Positions 8,550-17,556 of a DNA stretch of 64,000 nucleotides are shown here, piece after piece. This stretch comes from Candidatus Binatia bacterium (GTDB lineage Bacteria; Desulfobacterota; Binatia; HRBIN30): the NCBI GenBank assembly GCA_023150935.1, contig JAKLJW010000023.1, positions 21,869-85,868 on the forward strand. The letters run 5' to 3'. A program made the translations under genes and the position numbers. The notes beneath the pieces were generated by a model, which ran no database searches, was not told where the DNA came from, and saw nothing but the letters and a program-made list of their open reading frames with translations. Each line of letters starts with the position of its first letter. The stretch's first letter is position 1.

Positions 8550-9111
8550 CCGTCCTATCCCCCTTCTGCTCCCCCGCACCTTCGTCCATGTGTTCGAGGC
8601 ACCGCCGACAATGCTCCAGCCATTTCAAGTGCGCCTCACCGTGCAGCAGCGCAGCCTCCAGCCCCAACTCACCGAAACCCAGCACCTCGCCACCGTTCCG
8701 CATCGCGCGGCGCTTTTGCGCCACCAGTCGCGCCAGATGCCGCTTGTAGAGCCGCTCCTGTTCGGTGATTCGCCCCAGCGCTTCCCGACTGCCCGCCGGT
8801 CGCACCACCAGCAACCGCACCAGCGTCTCATCCCGCACCGGCCGGGGCCGCATCGGCGGCCGCTGCAGCCAGCGCTCCAGCACCCGCCCCCCTTTCGCCG
8901 TCAGCCGGAACACACGCCTCCCGGTCTCGGCCGTCGCGCCGTCGTTGACCTCGGCGATCAAGCCGATACGTTCCAAGGCCCGCAGCGTCTGATAGACTTG
9001 GCCGATATTGAGCCGCCATACGGCACCCATGCGCTCGTCAAATCGCCGCTTCAGTTGGTAGCCGTAATCTCTCCGCTCCCGCAGGAGCCCCAACAGTGCG
9101 TATCGAACCAC
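8536..9111 (-). CDS. PadR-family transcriptional regulator
   Basis: A 191-residue PadR-type winged-helix protein: VRYALLGLLRERRDYGYQLK and LNIGQVYQTLRALERIGLI give the DNA-binding half, followed by the GRRVFRLTAKG wing. The C-terminal half is helical and fits the Vir_act_alpha_C dimerisation/effector domain. GTG 9111 is chosen over a TTG at 9171 because GGAGGAG lies six bases upstream and the PadR fold begins immediately. It is the first gene of the prenyl-lipid/ABC operon and overlaps the next gene, so it probably autoregulates the operon, with a hydrophobic ligand as plausible inducer. Confidence 0.88.
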   Translation of the reverse strand: MVRYALLGLLRERRDYGYQLKRRFDERMGAVWRLNIGQVYQTLRALERIGLIAEVNDGATAETGRRVFRLTAKGGRVLERWLQRPPMRPRPVRDETLVRLLVVRPAGSREALGRITEQERLYKRHLARLVAQKRRAMRNGGEVLGFGELGLEAALLHGEAHLKWLEHCRRCLEHMDEGAGEQKGDRTGGHK

Positions 9112-9279
9112 GAATGCTCCTCCAACAAGTTGCCGCCTGATTCCGCACCCGCTTCTGCCCGGCGGCTCCAATGAGTCCCGACCTACACTCGCCGCAACCG
9201 CCGCGTCAATTGATATCTGTCAACTCGGCGATGATGTTCACTGCAAGCTACATAGCTCTGTACTACCCGCAAGGCGTCT

Positions 9280-9525
9280 TCACGGCCGCTCGCTATCGGC
9301 CAGTCGAAACAGCGCGCCGACCGGCACCCCGAGAGCACGACTGATGAGCAACGCGTCCCTGACCGTCGGACGGATGCGACGGTTCTTGATGCGGTTCACC
9401 CGCAGCCGGGACAGACCAGCCCGTCCGGCAAGGTCGGCGTCCGACCAGTCGGCCCGAAACAACCGACCGGACATTTCGTTCTCTAGCGCTAAACGCATGG
9501 CTGGCCGCGGGCATGCCCTGAACAC
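9280..9525 (-). CDS. small XRE-type HTH protein
   Basis: An 81-residue protein made almost wholly of a Cro/C1-like HTH: WSDADLAGRAGLSRLRVNRIKN followed by VRDALLISRALGVPVGALFRL. GTG 9525 has GGCAGG close upstream; an internal ATG at 9498 is an alternative. It lies between the PadR gene and the divergent sigma-54 activator gene, with about 170 bases of non-coding DNA on its 3' side. No partner toxin is seen nearby. Confidence 0.65.
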   Translation of the reverse strand: MFRACPRPAMRLALENEMSGRLFRADWSDADLAGRAGLSRLRVNRIKNRRIRPTVRDALLISRALGVPVGALFRLADSERP

Positions 9526-9769
9526 ACCTGCCGTTCAGTACGACGTCCGGGTAGTCGAAAATCAAGGCCGAATTGGCCCCTGACATCACCTACAGTGCTA
9601 CCACCGCCGTCCGCGGCCCGGGCTACCGGCAGCCGCATGGATCTATCTATCGACTCGTGAACATTCGAGTTTTATCCCCGCTTTCCCGTTGACGCATGCG
9701 GGCACCCGTAGCATCTGCTGTGCGCCCTGCAGGACCGAGGCTGACGGGCAGAGGAGGAGGGGAAGCGCC

Positions 9770-11350
9770 ATGCGGGAGTCGACAAAGCCGCGACGTCGAT
9801 GCTGGGACACGCTGCGCCACTGGTGGACGGCCGGCGCCCGGCGAGAGGAACTACTTGTCGTCAACAAGGAACTCGCGAGGCTCGCACACGAGGAGAGGTC
9901 GCCCGTCGACGCCTGCGCGATTCTGGCACGGGCCGTCGGCGACGCCATCGACCTCATCGGCACCGCCGTCTACCGTCGCGCGGCAGCAACCGACCCCTGG
10001 GAACTGGTCGCCGCTTGCGGACAGCTCACCGCCCCACATGAACTGAGCGCCGCGCCGTACCCCACGGGCGGCCGCATCGGCGCCTCTTCACCGATTCTCG
10101 CTGTTTCGTCCGGCGACGCCTACCCGACGGCCCCCACAACGTGGGGCGCTCACGCCGTCGCTCCGCGAGGCACCACCCTGATCGCACTCGGCCACCGCCG
10201 CAACGGCCGCGCCCTCAGCGCACTCGACGTCGGAATCGCAATGACGGTGGCCGCACATCTAGATGTCCTCTGGCAGGTCGCCGCGCTTGGCGACACGCTG
10301 CGTCGGCAGGTCGACGACTGCCGCCGGCTCGAGCAACAACTCGTTGCAAATAGTATCGCCGAAGTCGAGCCATCTGTGCCGATCGATGGGTTTCCAGAGA
10401 TAATCGGGCGGAGCCCGGTCTTACAACGGGCACTGCTTCTGGTCGATAAAGTAGCCGCCAGCGCCAGCTCCGTCCTTATCACCGGCGAAACGGGCACCGG
10501 AAAGGAGCTGATCGCCCGCGCCATTCATGCCCGCAGCGACCGTCGCGAGGGGCCGCTCGTCAGCGTCAACTGCCCCGCCATCCCGCACCACCTTGCCGAA
10601 AGCGAGCTGTTCGGGCACGAACGCGGCGCCTTCACCGACGCCATCGACGCCCGCCCCGGCAAGTTCGAACTCGCCGACGGCGGCACCGTGTTTCTCGACG
10701 AAATCGCCGAACTGCCCCTACCCCTCCAGGTGAAACTGCTGCGCGTACTTCAAGAACGCGAGATCCAACGACTGGGCGCACGCAAGTCCCGCCGCCTCGA
10801 CATCCGCATCGTCGCCGCCACCAATCGCGATTTGCGGGCCGAAATGCCCCATGCCTTCCGCGACGACCTCTACTACCGCCTCGCCACCGTCACCATCGAC
10901 GTACCAGCGCTGCGCGAGCGAGCCGACGACATACCCGTACTCGCCACCCACTTCGCCACCGCCGCCGCCAGCGCCGCCGGCAAACGCATCCTCGGCTTCA
11001 CCGGACGCGCCCTCGCCATGCTGCGCTCGTACCATTGGCCCGGTAATGTCCGCGAACTCCGCAACGTAATCGACCGCGCCGTTCTCCTCTGCGCCGGCGA
11101 TACCATCCGCCCCGAACACCTAACCGGCTTCGACGCCTACGGCGCCGACAGTCATAGTCTCAGCCACATCGTCCGCGAGGAAAAAGTTCGCCGCGTCCGC
11201 GACGCCCTGCACCAGAGCAATGGCAACCAGGCCGCCGCCGCCCGCCTGCTGGGAATGTCCCGCTCCAACTTCGGCCGCCTCCTCAAGTCGCTCGGACTGA
11301 AGACGCCTGCCACCCCGGCCGATGAGGCGGGGATGCGAGAGGTGGGATGA
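9770..11350 (+). CDS. sigma-54-dependent transcriptional activator with GAF-like sensor domain
   Basis: A 526-residue bacterial enhancer-binding protein. The N-terminal 195 residues look like a GAF sensor (helix [18 protein letters not shown], later [20 protein letters not shown]). The AAA+ domain (about 205-445) has Walker A GETGTGKE at 239-246, Walker B GGTVFLDE at 304-311, RDDLYYRL, and the sigma-54 contact loop as GAFTDA (286-291) instead of GAFTGA. A Fis-type HTH closes the protein ([21 protein letters not shown]). ATG 9770 follows a strong GAGGAGGAGG. It has no receiver domain, so it probably senses a small molecule. Targets are unknown; a sigma-54-like site lies near 12384. Confidence 0.92.
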   Translation: MRESTKPRRRCWDTLRHWWTAGARREELLVVNKELARLAHEERSPVDACAILARAVGDAIDLIGTAVYRRAAATDPWELVAACGQLTAPHELSAAPYPTGGRIGASSPILAVSSGDAYPTAPTTWGAHAVAPRGTTLIALGHRRNGRALSALDVGIAMTVAAHLDVLWQVAALGDTLRRQVDDCRRLEQQLVANSIAEVEPSVPIDGFPEIIGRSPVLQRALLLVDKVAASASSVLITGETGTGKELIARAIHARSDRREGPLVSVNCPAIPHHLAESELFGHERGAFTDAIDARPGKFELADGGTVFLDEIAELPLPLQVKLLRVLQEREIQRLGARKSRRLDIRIVAATNRDLRAEMPHAFRDDLYYRLATVTIDVPALRERADDIPVLATHFATAAASAAGKRILGFTGRALAMLRSYHWPGNVRELRNVIDRAVLLCAGDTIRPEHLTGFDAYGADSHSLSHIVREEKVRRVRDALHQSNGNQAAAARLLGMSRSNFGRLLKSLGLKTPATPADEAGMREVG

Positions 11351-11372
11351 TCCTTACTTCGCCAACAACCTT

Positions 11373-12260
11373 CTACCGCGGCGTCGCCTCCGGCTCGGCG
11401 CGCCGCAGATACTCCACGATGGCCGCAGCCTGCGCTGCGGTTATGGTCCACCGAAAATGCGGCATCGTCGGCTTCTGCTGCCCCAGCATGTGCCAGATCG
11501 AAGCGCGCAGTTGCTCCGGATCGTGGGAGCTAAAGTAGTTCGCGTCGAATACGACGCGCGGCATACCCAGTGCCTCGGCAAGTCGCCCCTCGCCGCGCCC
11601 GTCGTCGCCGTGACAGGCAGTACAGTTGCGGTCCCAGCTCTCGAAACCGGGCGACAGCAGTCGTAGGAAGGCTGCCAGTGGCTCACCTTCGGCTTCAGGC
11701 AGTCGCGGCACCAGAGCCGGCATCTTCGCGTGCCCGCGACGAACCAGCGCTACCAGCGAATCCGGCCGGCCGACCGCCTCGAGGCGCACCGGCGTCAGGT
11801 CCGCGGAGCGGGCAACGCCGGCCGGCAGATCGCGCGGAGCCCGACCGTACGGCCCGTGGCAGATTTCGCAGCGGTCGAGGTATATTTCGCGCCCCACTTC
11901 GACCTGCGCCCAATCGATGGCCGGGAGCTTCTTCATGTAGGCGGCAATCGCCTCCACCTCGGCCGCCCGTGCCTGCAACGCCGGCAAGTCTACCCCGAGC
12001 TGGAGCGCGGCACCGTCGCGAATCCGCCGCACCAGATCGGCAGTGGAGTACTTATCGAGAAACCCCTCGCGCAGATCGCGCGGACGGCTGGAAAACAACT
12101 CCGCATCGGGCCCGTCGCCGCGGCCGTCGGAACCGTGGCAAGGAGCACAGTGACGGCGGTACAACCGCTCGCCGCTCGACTCGGCAGCCCCGGCGACGGA
12201 AGCCAGCACCACGAGCAGCAGCTCGATTGCGAGCATCCTCGGGTAAGAAACCTTGATCAT
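11373..12260 (-). CDS. exported triheme cytochrome c
   Basis: A 295-residue protein with a hydrophobic N-terminal signal (LAIELLLVVLASVAGA, cut after about 25) and three CxxCH heme-attachment sites: CAPCH at 38-42, CEICH at 131-135 and CTACH at 213-217. Each lies in a class I cytochrome c unit that ends in a methionine-containing segment (for example HAKMPALVP and KPTMPHFRW), so it is a tandem of three monoheme domains, not a compact multiheme. It should carry electrons in the periplasm. No oxidase or dehydrogenase partner is adjacent. The start could also be ATG 12236. Confidence 0.87.
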   Translation of the reverse strand: MIKVSYPRMLAIELLLVVLASVAGAAESSGERLYRRHCAPCHGSDGRGDGPDAELFSSRPRDLREGFLDKYSTADLVRRIRDGAALQLGVDLPALQARAAEVEAIAAYMKKLPAIDWAQVEVGREIYLDRCEICHGPYGRAPRDLPAGVARSADLTPVRLEAVGRPDSLVALVRRGHAKMPALVPRLPEAEGEPLAAFLRLLSPGFESWDRNCTACHGDDGRGEGRLAEALGMPRVVFDANYFSSHDPEQLRASIWHMLGQQKPTMPHFRWTITAAQAAAIVEYLRRAEPEATPR

Positions 12261-12383
12261 GCTGCGGCCAGTTCATAGCTCAACTTAGCTGCACGCCGAA
12301 ACACGACTCGCCGACACCGGAGCCGTCGGCGCGCGTCAAGCCCGCATCGCGGGAAGTCCAGCCGGATTCGTGCCGACGCGTCT

Positions 12384-12400
12384 TGGCACCGCCGGTGCCC
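12384..12400 (+). promoter_or_regulatory. possible sigma-54 (-24/-12) promoter
   Basis: TTGGCACCGCCGGTGCC has GG (12385-12386) and GC (12397-12398) ten bases apart. It matches the -24 half (YTGGCAC) exactly and TGC of the -12 half. It faces the secreted protein gene at 12505. The core is also a perfect palindrome (GGCACC-GCC-GGTGCC), so it could instead be a protein-binding site. Confidence 0.3.
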
Positions 12401-12504
12401 CGTCATCCTTCGAAGCACACTTCCCTCTCGGTCTCTCCTTCTCCGTGGTAAGATCGTTTCGGGACCTGGGATGACGAAACGAGGAACGTAGAAAGGGCCT
12501 TCAC

Positions 12505-12879
12505 ATGCACTACAGCCGTCTTTTCGTGGCAATCGCGGCCATGTCGGCGCTTGCGCTTGCAGCATCGGCCTCGGTCGCCCAGTGCAATCCCACCTGCCAG
12601 GGGGACTTCAACTCCGACCAGCAGGTTACCGTCGACGAGATCCTGGTTGCGGTAAACAACGCCATGGGAAACTGCGGCGGATCGGCCGAGCAGCGGGGAT
12701 GTCTCGCCTCGGGGGGCTCGGTTTCCACTACGCTGTGCTGTTCGAGCGCACCTGACTTCCCGGATATGTGCGAGATCGGCGCCTGCGGTTGCGCACCGAT
12801 GTTCAGTCGCAATGTCCCCACTTGCGACTGTGGACTCGGCCGCTGCTTCAGTCGCGCGCAGCTTGCTTGCGTCCCGTAG
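12505..12879 (+). CDS. secreted cysteine-rich protein with dockerin-like EF-hand motif
   Basis: A 124-residue protein with a signal peptide (hydrophobic 5-22, cut near SVAQC). Next comes GDFNSDQQVTVDEIL, a dockerin-type calcium loop (D-x-N-x-D-x-x-V-T-x-D-E) followed by a helix VAVNNAMGNC. The rest is rich in cysteine (14 in about 100 residues) and likely disulfide-bonded. Tails of this N-S-D/V-T-V-D-E-I-L type are common in exported proteins of Binatota-like genomes and may serve in surface attachment (recalled, not checked). GAAAGGG lies about eight bases before the start. A GC hairpin follows the stop. Confidence 0.7.
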   Translation: MHYSRLFVAIAAMSALALAASASVAQCNPTCQGDFNSDQQVTVDEILVAVNNAMGNCGGSAEQRGCLASGGSVSTTLCCSSAPDFPDMCEIGACGCAPMFSRNVPTCDCGLGRCFSRAQLACVP

Positions 12880-12886
12880 TCGTACG

Positions 12887-12903
12887 GCCGCCCCGGGGGC
12901 GGC
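12887..12903 (+). terminator. GC-rich hairpin after secreted protein gene
   Basis: Perfect inverted repeat GCCGCCCC-G-GGGGCGGC begins eight bases after the stop codon at 12877-12879. There is no T run after it, so if it ends transcription it would do so without the usual U tract. Confidence 0.3.
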
Positions 12904-13071
12904 GCCGACCCGAGCGCAGCGGACTCGCGCCCCCGGGTGAGCCCGGCGCATCTTTTTCCGGCCGATCGCCACTTATCCCGTCATGTAGTCCCCGAACTGA
13001 CCCGGAGTCCGGTTGCCGGAACCGTGTCGCACAACTTCCGCAGCCAGCTTTGCCAGTATAGAAGAAGAGCA

Positions 13072-14250
13072 ATGACCGTCGCCGTCCAAGGAACAACCGA
13101 TCCGCGGTTCGCCGCAGTGCAAGAGGTTTTTCGCGAGAACTTCGCGACCCGCGGCGAGGTCGGCGCGGCGCTGAGCGTGACCGTCGACGGGCGCACTGTG
13201 GTCGACCTGTGGGGCGGATACTCGGACCGGCGGACTCGAACCCCGTGGACGCCGGATACGTTGACGATGATCTTCTCAGCCACCAAAGGCGCGACGGCAT
13301 TGTGCGCCCACGTGCTCGCGAGTCGCGGCCACCTCGATCTCGACGCACCCGTGTGCCGCTACTGGCCGGAATTCGCCGCGGCTGGAAAAGAGCGGATCAC
13401 CGTGGGCATGTTGCTCAATCACCAGGCGGGTCTTCCCGCCATAGCCCGCAATCTTCCCCCCGACGCCATCTTCGACTGGCCGACGCTGACCGAGGCTCTT
13501 GCCGAACAGCCACCCTACTGGGAACCCGGCACGGCCCACGGCTATCACGCCATGACGTTCGGCTGGCTCGTCGGCGAGGTCGTTCGCCGCATCAGCGGCA
13601 AGACCGTCGGCACTTTCTTCCGCGACGAGATCGCCGCTCCACTCGGGCTCGATTTCTGGATCGGCCTGCCCGCAGAATACGAGCCCCGCGTCGCCCCGGT
13701 GCGCCTCCCACCACCACAGCGCAAGGCTTCACCGCTTCTGGCCGCCATGCTCGACCGCGATTCCCTGACCTCGCGCACGTTCCTCAATCCCCGTGGCATG
13801 ATGATGCCCGGCCAGGCCAACTCTCGCACTGTCCGCGCCGCCGAGGTACCCGCCGCCAACGGGATATGCACTGCGCGGGCTCTCGCCGGCATGTACGCAC
13901 CGCTCGTCGCCGGAGGAAAGACCGGAGGCAACCGCGAACTTGTCGGCCCGACCATCCTCGCCCGACTCGGCGTCGCCGAGTCGGAAGGTCCGGACCGAAT
14001 CCTGTCCATCTCGACCCGCTTCACCGCGGGCTTCATCAAGACGACCGACAACGGCGACGAAGACAGCATACGCCTCGGACCCAACCCCGAGGCTTTCGGG
14101 CATTCGGGCGCCGGCGGCTCTCTGGGTTTCGCCGACCCGGTAGCCCGGGTGGCGTTCGGGTACGTCATGAATCAGATGGGCCCGGGACTCCTTCTCAACC
14201 CGCGCGGGCAACGGCTGGTGGAGGCGGTGTTTGAGGGCTTGGGGGCCTGA
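13072..14250 (+). CDS. serine beta-lactamase-fold hydrolase (class C/family VIII esterase type)
   Basis: A 392-residue protein of the beta-lactamase superfamily (EstB-like esterases). The catalytic S-x-x-K is SATK at 69-72. Tyr158 in AHGYHAMTFGW is the second catalytic tyrosine, as in family VIII carboxylesterases, where Y-x-x replaces Y-x-N. The NHQAGLP block at 116-122 and GHSGAGGS near the C-terminus fill the usual third-motif region. It has no signal peptide, so it is probably cytoplasmic and an esterase or lactonase rather than a cell-wall enzyme. ATG 13072 follows GAAGAAGAG. It is monocistronic. Confidence 0.85.
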   Translation: MTVAVQGTTDPRFAAVQEVFRENFATRGEVGAALSVTVDGRTVVDLWGGYSDRRTRTPWTPDTLTMIFSATKGATALCAHVLASRGHLDLDAPVCRYWPEFAAAGKERITVGMLLNHQAGLPAIARNLPPDAIFDWPTLTEALAEQPPYWEPGTAHGYHAMTFGWLVGEVVRRISGKTVGTFFRDEIAAPLGLDFWIGLPAEYEPRVAPVRLPPPQRKASPLLAAMLDRDSLTSRTFLNPRGMMMPGQANSRTVRAAEVPAANGICTARALAGMYAPLVAGGKTGGNRELVGPTILARLGVAESEGPDRILSISTRFTAGFIKTTDNGDEDSIRLGPNPEAFGHSGAGGSLGFADPVARVAFGYVMNQMGPGLLLNPRGQRLVEAVFEGLGA

Positions 14251-14456
14251 GGGCCTCGGGGAGACGGGGGCGCCTCCGTCCGACAGCTCAACTGCTTGAC
14301 GGTGTAAGGCCTTAAGGCCACCTGGTCTCGTCCCCGCGTGCCTTCGTCGCTACTTACGGCTGGGAAAACTCCGCGCCACTATGGTACCGCTGGTGTAGTC
14401 ACCTGCCCTTGGGCGCCGACTCGATAGCCCTAAGAACTCTCGGAAATCGACCCTTC

Positions 14457-16520
14457 ATGCTACGTCCTCCTCTCTTAACGATCCGCACCGCACTGCTCGC
14501 CCTGGCGTGTGCGGCCACGGCGTTGCCTGCGGTTGCCGACATCTCCTTCGTCACACGGCAAGATTATCCGGCCGGCTCCGGCCCCACCGCCGCCGTGGCA
14601 ACCCACCTCAACGACGATCGGCAGCCAGACCTGGTCGTCATAGACAGTCGCGGACTCCTCACGCTGCTGGGCGTGCAGCCATCTGGGTTTTCGACTCCGA
14701 CCTTGCTGCGCATGACACCGCCTCCCGAGGCAATCGCCGTCGCTGACTTCAACGGCGACGGACGGGCCGATGTCGTGGCGGGTGGCAACGACGCAGCAGT
14801 AACGCTCCATCCGGGCGACGGGACCGGCGGGTTCGTGACGGCGCGGAGTTTCCCGGTCTCGGCGGCCGTGTCGGCGATGGCGGTCATTGACGCCAACGGG
14901 GACCCGAGCCTCGACCTCATCATCGGACATCAAGCGGGTTTGTCTCTCCTGCTGAACGACGGTCGTGGGGGGTTCACGAAGCCACGTGAGCTACTGACCG
15001 GGTTCCGCGTACGTACAGTCGTCACCGGCGACTTCAGCGGCGACGGGCGCACAGACGCGGTGGTGACCGACCCGGAGCGCAACGCCGTCATCGTCCTGGT
15101 CGCTACAAAGGCCGGCGATTTCGACGCCCGACCCCACACTGCAGCCGGCGCCGGTCCGCGCCGGGCCGTCGCAGCAGACCTCAATCATGATGGCCGTCTC
15201 GATCTCGCACTGCTCGACGACCGCGGCGTCGTCGTTCTGGCCGGCGACGGCACCGGCGGCTTCAGCAACTCACAGTTGGTCTGGCGTGACGATCGCCTGC
15301 GCGGCCTCGCGGCAGCGGACCTCAACGGTGACGGCCGGCAGGATCTGGCTGTCGTCGATCCCCGCCGCAACCTTGTCCTGGCATTGTTCGGCGCCGCGGA
15401 CGGGACGTTCCTTAGCGGGCCACTCATGAGTGTGGGCGCGGGTGCGGAAGCGCTTCTTGCCGCCGATGTCACCGGTGACCGCTACGTCGATCTGGTGGCG
15501 TTCAACCGCGGTGGCGACTCGCTCACCCTCTTGAAAGCCCTGGGCCGCGGGCGCTTCGCCGGCCCACCGTTGCTCGACACCAGTGGCGACCCAGTCGCTG
15601 CCACCCTAGCGGACTTCGACAATGACTCGCACCTCGATGCCGCGGTTGCAAGTCAGGGGACGGACACGGTTCACGTCCTTCTCGGTGACGGCGCGGGTAA
15701 TTTTACCCCTCGCGCAACGGCGCGAGTCGGTCGTGAACCACGCGCACTGACGGCAGCCGACTTCGATGCCGACGGCTGGCTCGACCTGGCGGTGGTCGGG
15801 TTTGCTTCCGATGACGTCGCCGTGCTCGCGGGCACTGGCGGGGGGGCGTTTACAGCGCCGGTGCTCGTTGGTGTCGGCGTCGGGCCCACCGACCTGGCTA
15901 CCGGCGACTGGAACGGCGACGGTCACCTCGATCTCGCCGTCGCCAACAGCATTTCCGACAGCCTTTCACTGGCGTTCGGCGACGGTCGCGGCCGTTTCAC
16001 CGAGGTACAGAGCTTCCCGGTTGTACCGCGGCCCACATTTCTCATCACCGGCGACTTGAACGCCGACCGGCGCGCCGACCTGGTGATCGGAGCGCGACAC
16101 TCGGATCAGGTATCGATTCTGAAAACCGCGAAGGCGGGGTTCACTCCGCCCGCACCCGGAGATCTTGGCGGTCGGGTTAGACCGTCGGTTTCCGAGGATT
16201 TCAACCTCGACGGGGTGATCGATCTTGTCGTCAGTGAAACCACGGGCGATGATCTGTCGATCCTGCCGGGACACGGCGACGGCAAGTTCGGCGAGCCCGT
16301 GCGCTTGCCGGTCGCTCGGCAGCCGATGGCGGCAGCCGCGGGCGATGTCAACGGCGATCGCCTCCCCGACCTGCTCGTCATCAGCCGCGGCACAAGAACG
16401 GTAGCGATGCTGCTCAACGACAGCCGGTCTTCGTCAAAGCGACCGCTCGCCACCGCCCTGCCGGCGGAAACCGCGGCGCACGTCACGGACCCATGGGAGC
16501 GAGCGGCGGTAGGATGGTGA
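14457..16520 (+). CDS. secreted FG-GAP/VCBS repeat beta-propeller protein
   Basis: A 687-residue exported protein. The signal peptide runs MLRPPLLTIRTALLALAC... to about residue 27 (PAVA). The whole mature chain is about 13 repeats of 44-50 residues, each with a calcium-binding D-x-[ND]-x-D-[GR]-x-x-D loop (for example DFNGDGRADV, DLNHDGRLDL, DWNGDGHLDL, DVNGDRLPDL). Thirteen blades would make about two seven-bladed propellers. The last 30 residues are an unstructured basic tail. Such proteins are extracellular and often adhesive; no enzymatic domain is present. ATG 14457 is chosen because the signal peptide starts there. Confidence 0.87.
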   Translation: MLRPPLLTIRTALLALACAATALPAVADISFVTRQDYPAGSGPTAAVATHLNDDRQPDLVVIDSRGLLTLLGVQPSGFSTPTLLRMTPPPEAIAVADFNGDGRADVVAGGNDAAVTLHPGDGTGGFVTARSFPVSAAVSAMAVIDANGDPSLDLIIGHQAGLSLLLNDGRGGFTKPRELLTGFRVRTVVTGDFSGDGRTDAVVTDPERNAVIVLVATKAGDFDARPHTAAGAGPRRAVAADLNHDGRLDLALLDDRGVVVLAGDGTGGFSNSQLVWRDDRLRGLAAADLNGDGRQDLAVVDPRRNLVLALFGAADGTFLSGPLMSVGAGAEALLAADVTGDRYVDLVAFNRGGDSLTLLKALGRGRFAGPPLLDTSGDPVAATLADFDNDSHLDAAVASQGTDTVHVLLGDGAGNFTPRATARVGREPRALTAADFDADGWLDLAVVGFASDDVAVLAGTGGGAFTAPVLVGVGVGPTDLATGDWNGDGHLDLAVANSISDSLSLAFGDGRGRFTEVQSFPVVPRPTFLITGDLNADRRADLVIGARHSDQVSILKTAKAGFTPPAPGDLGGRVRPSVSEDFNLDGVIDLVVSETTGDDLSILPGHGDGKFGEPVRLPVARQPMAAAAGDVNGDRLPDLLVISRGTRTVAMLLNDSRSSSKRPLATALPAETAAHVTDPWERAAVGW

Positions 16521-17001
16521 CGACGAGCCGGCGGGCCGGCGCGATCGCCCGACAGCCCAACAGTCTGACAACCCGCCTTGAGGACCGCGTCAGTTACACC
16601 GGATAGAGTGGGCGTCGCCGGCACAGGCTTTATCTTGCGTTGTGAAGCCGGCGACCAGCGTGACCACGACAACGACTTGCCTACGCCTGGCGATGCTTGA
16701 CACGACAGACCTGCTTCCCGGGCCGCTGGCGTTACAGGCCCCTGAAAATGCGTACCCGGGTCGCTTCGCGAATGTCAATCGGCAACTCCGATCCGACATA
16801 ACCTTCGAGCGCCGGCCGGTTCTCCGCTTCATCCGGCAGCGATCGAGATCCGCAGGAGATCGGCTTTCCAAGAGGTCGGCGAAGGCATGGTCGCGAGGGC
16901 GGAGACGTTATGACCGAGTCATGTCGTTCCAATCGAACCGCGCCGAGAACTATTCGGAGGGCGTTGCCTCCTGCTTGCCGCCGGCGATAGATAGTCTTCC
17001 C
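16521..17001. other. 481-base intergenic region without a recognised gene
   Basis: No frame here carries protein-like content that I trust. The G/C palindrome GCCGGCGGGCCGGC (16527-16540), just after the FG-GAP gene stop, could form a hairpin. A long antisense frame covering 16732-18081 is a shadow of the two genes on the plus strand. Confidence 0.5.
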
Positions 17002-17469
17002 ATGAGCCTCAGCGGCGCGCAGATGTTCACCACCGAGGTGCTGGCCTCGGTCCCGCTCTGTTTTGCGACGATTACCGACTTCGAGCGCTACCCTGCATGG
17101 TTCTCCGCCGTCGCCGCGGCGCGCGTCCTGGAACGCTACCGCAATGGACTCGGCAAACGCGTCGAGTTCACCGCCGACCTGCGCCTGAAATCCATTCGCT
17201 ACGTCCTCGCCTACAAGTACGACAAACCACGGGCACTGTCGTGGGAATCCATCGGCGGCGACGTCGAATCGATCCAGGGCGACTACCAATTCGAAAAGAT
17301 CACCCCCAGCATCACCCGCGCCACCTGCCGGCAGGAAATCGCACTGGGCTTCTGGGTCCCCGGACCAGTCCGCAAGATCATGGAGGGCCAGGCCCTGCGG
17401 CAGTCGGTTCTCGAGCTCAAGGTCGCGGCGGAGGCCGCCGCCCTCCGAGCCGACAAACCCGGCCGGTAG
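17002..17469 (+). CDS. SRPBCC/polyketide-cyclase-like (RatA/START-fold) protein
   Basis: A 155-residue protein fitting the SRPBCC fold of Polyketide_cyc2/coenzyme-Q-binding COQ10 type: CFATITDFERYPAWFSAVAAARVLER at the N-terminus, a strand-rich middle (VEFTADLRLKSIRYVLAYKYDKP) with W-E-S near the pocket rim, and a long C-terminal helix ending in KVAAEAAALRADKPGR. Family members bind hydrophobic ligands. The start at ATG 17002 places the first strand (TTEVLASVPLCF) directly at the N-terminus; the longer frame from 16642 has no homologous content. Confidence 0.78.
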   Translation: MSLSGAQMFTTEVLASVPLCFATITDFERYPAWFSAVAAARVLERYRNGLGKRVEFTADLRLKSIRYVLAYKYDKPRALSWESIGGDVESIQGDYQFEKITPSITRATCRQEIALGFWVPGPVRKIMEGQALRQSVLELKVAAEAAALRADKPGR

Positions 17470-17556
17470 GCAGTCGTCGTTCCCTACTCTCCAATCGTCC
17501 CACGACCAACGATTCCAGCGCTGGCTTGCACCGCGCGCTTCCGGTAGCGTCCAGGC

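Noticed and set aside
10625..10645. GAFTDA instead of GAFTGA in the sigma-54 activator as a sign of inactivity
   Set aside because: From memory this substitution is common among enhancer-binding proteins, so it is not evidence of loss of function.
13219..13245. A tRNA-like T-arm (GACTCGAACCCCG)
   Set aside because: It lies inside the beta-lactamase-fold gene and no cloverleaf can be drawn around it.
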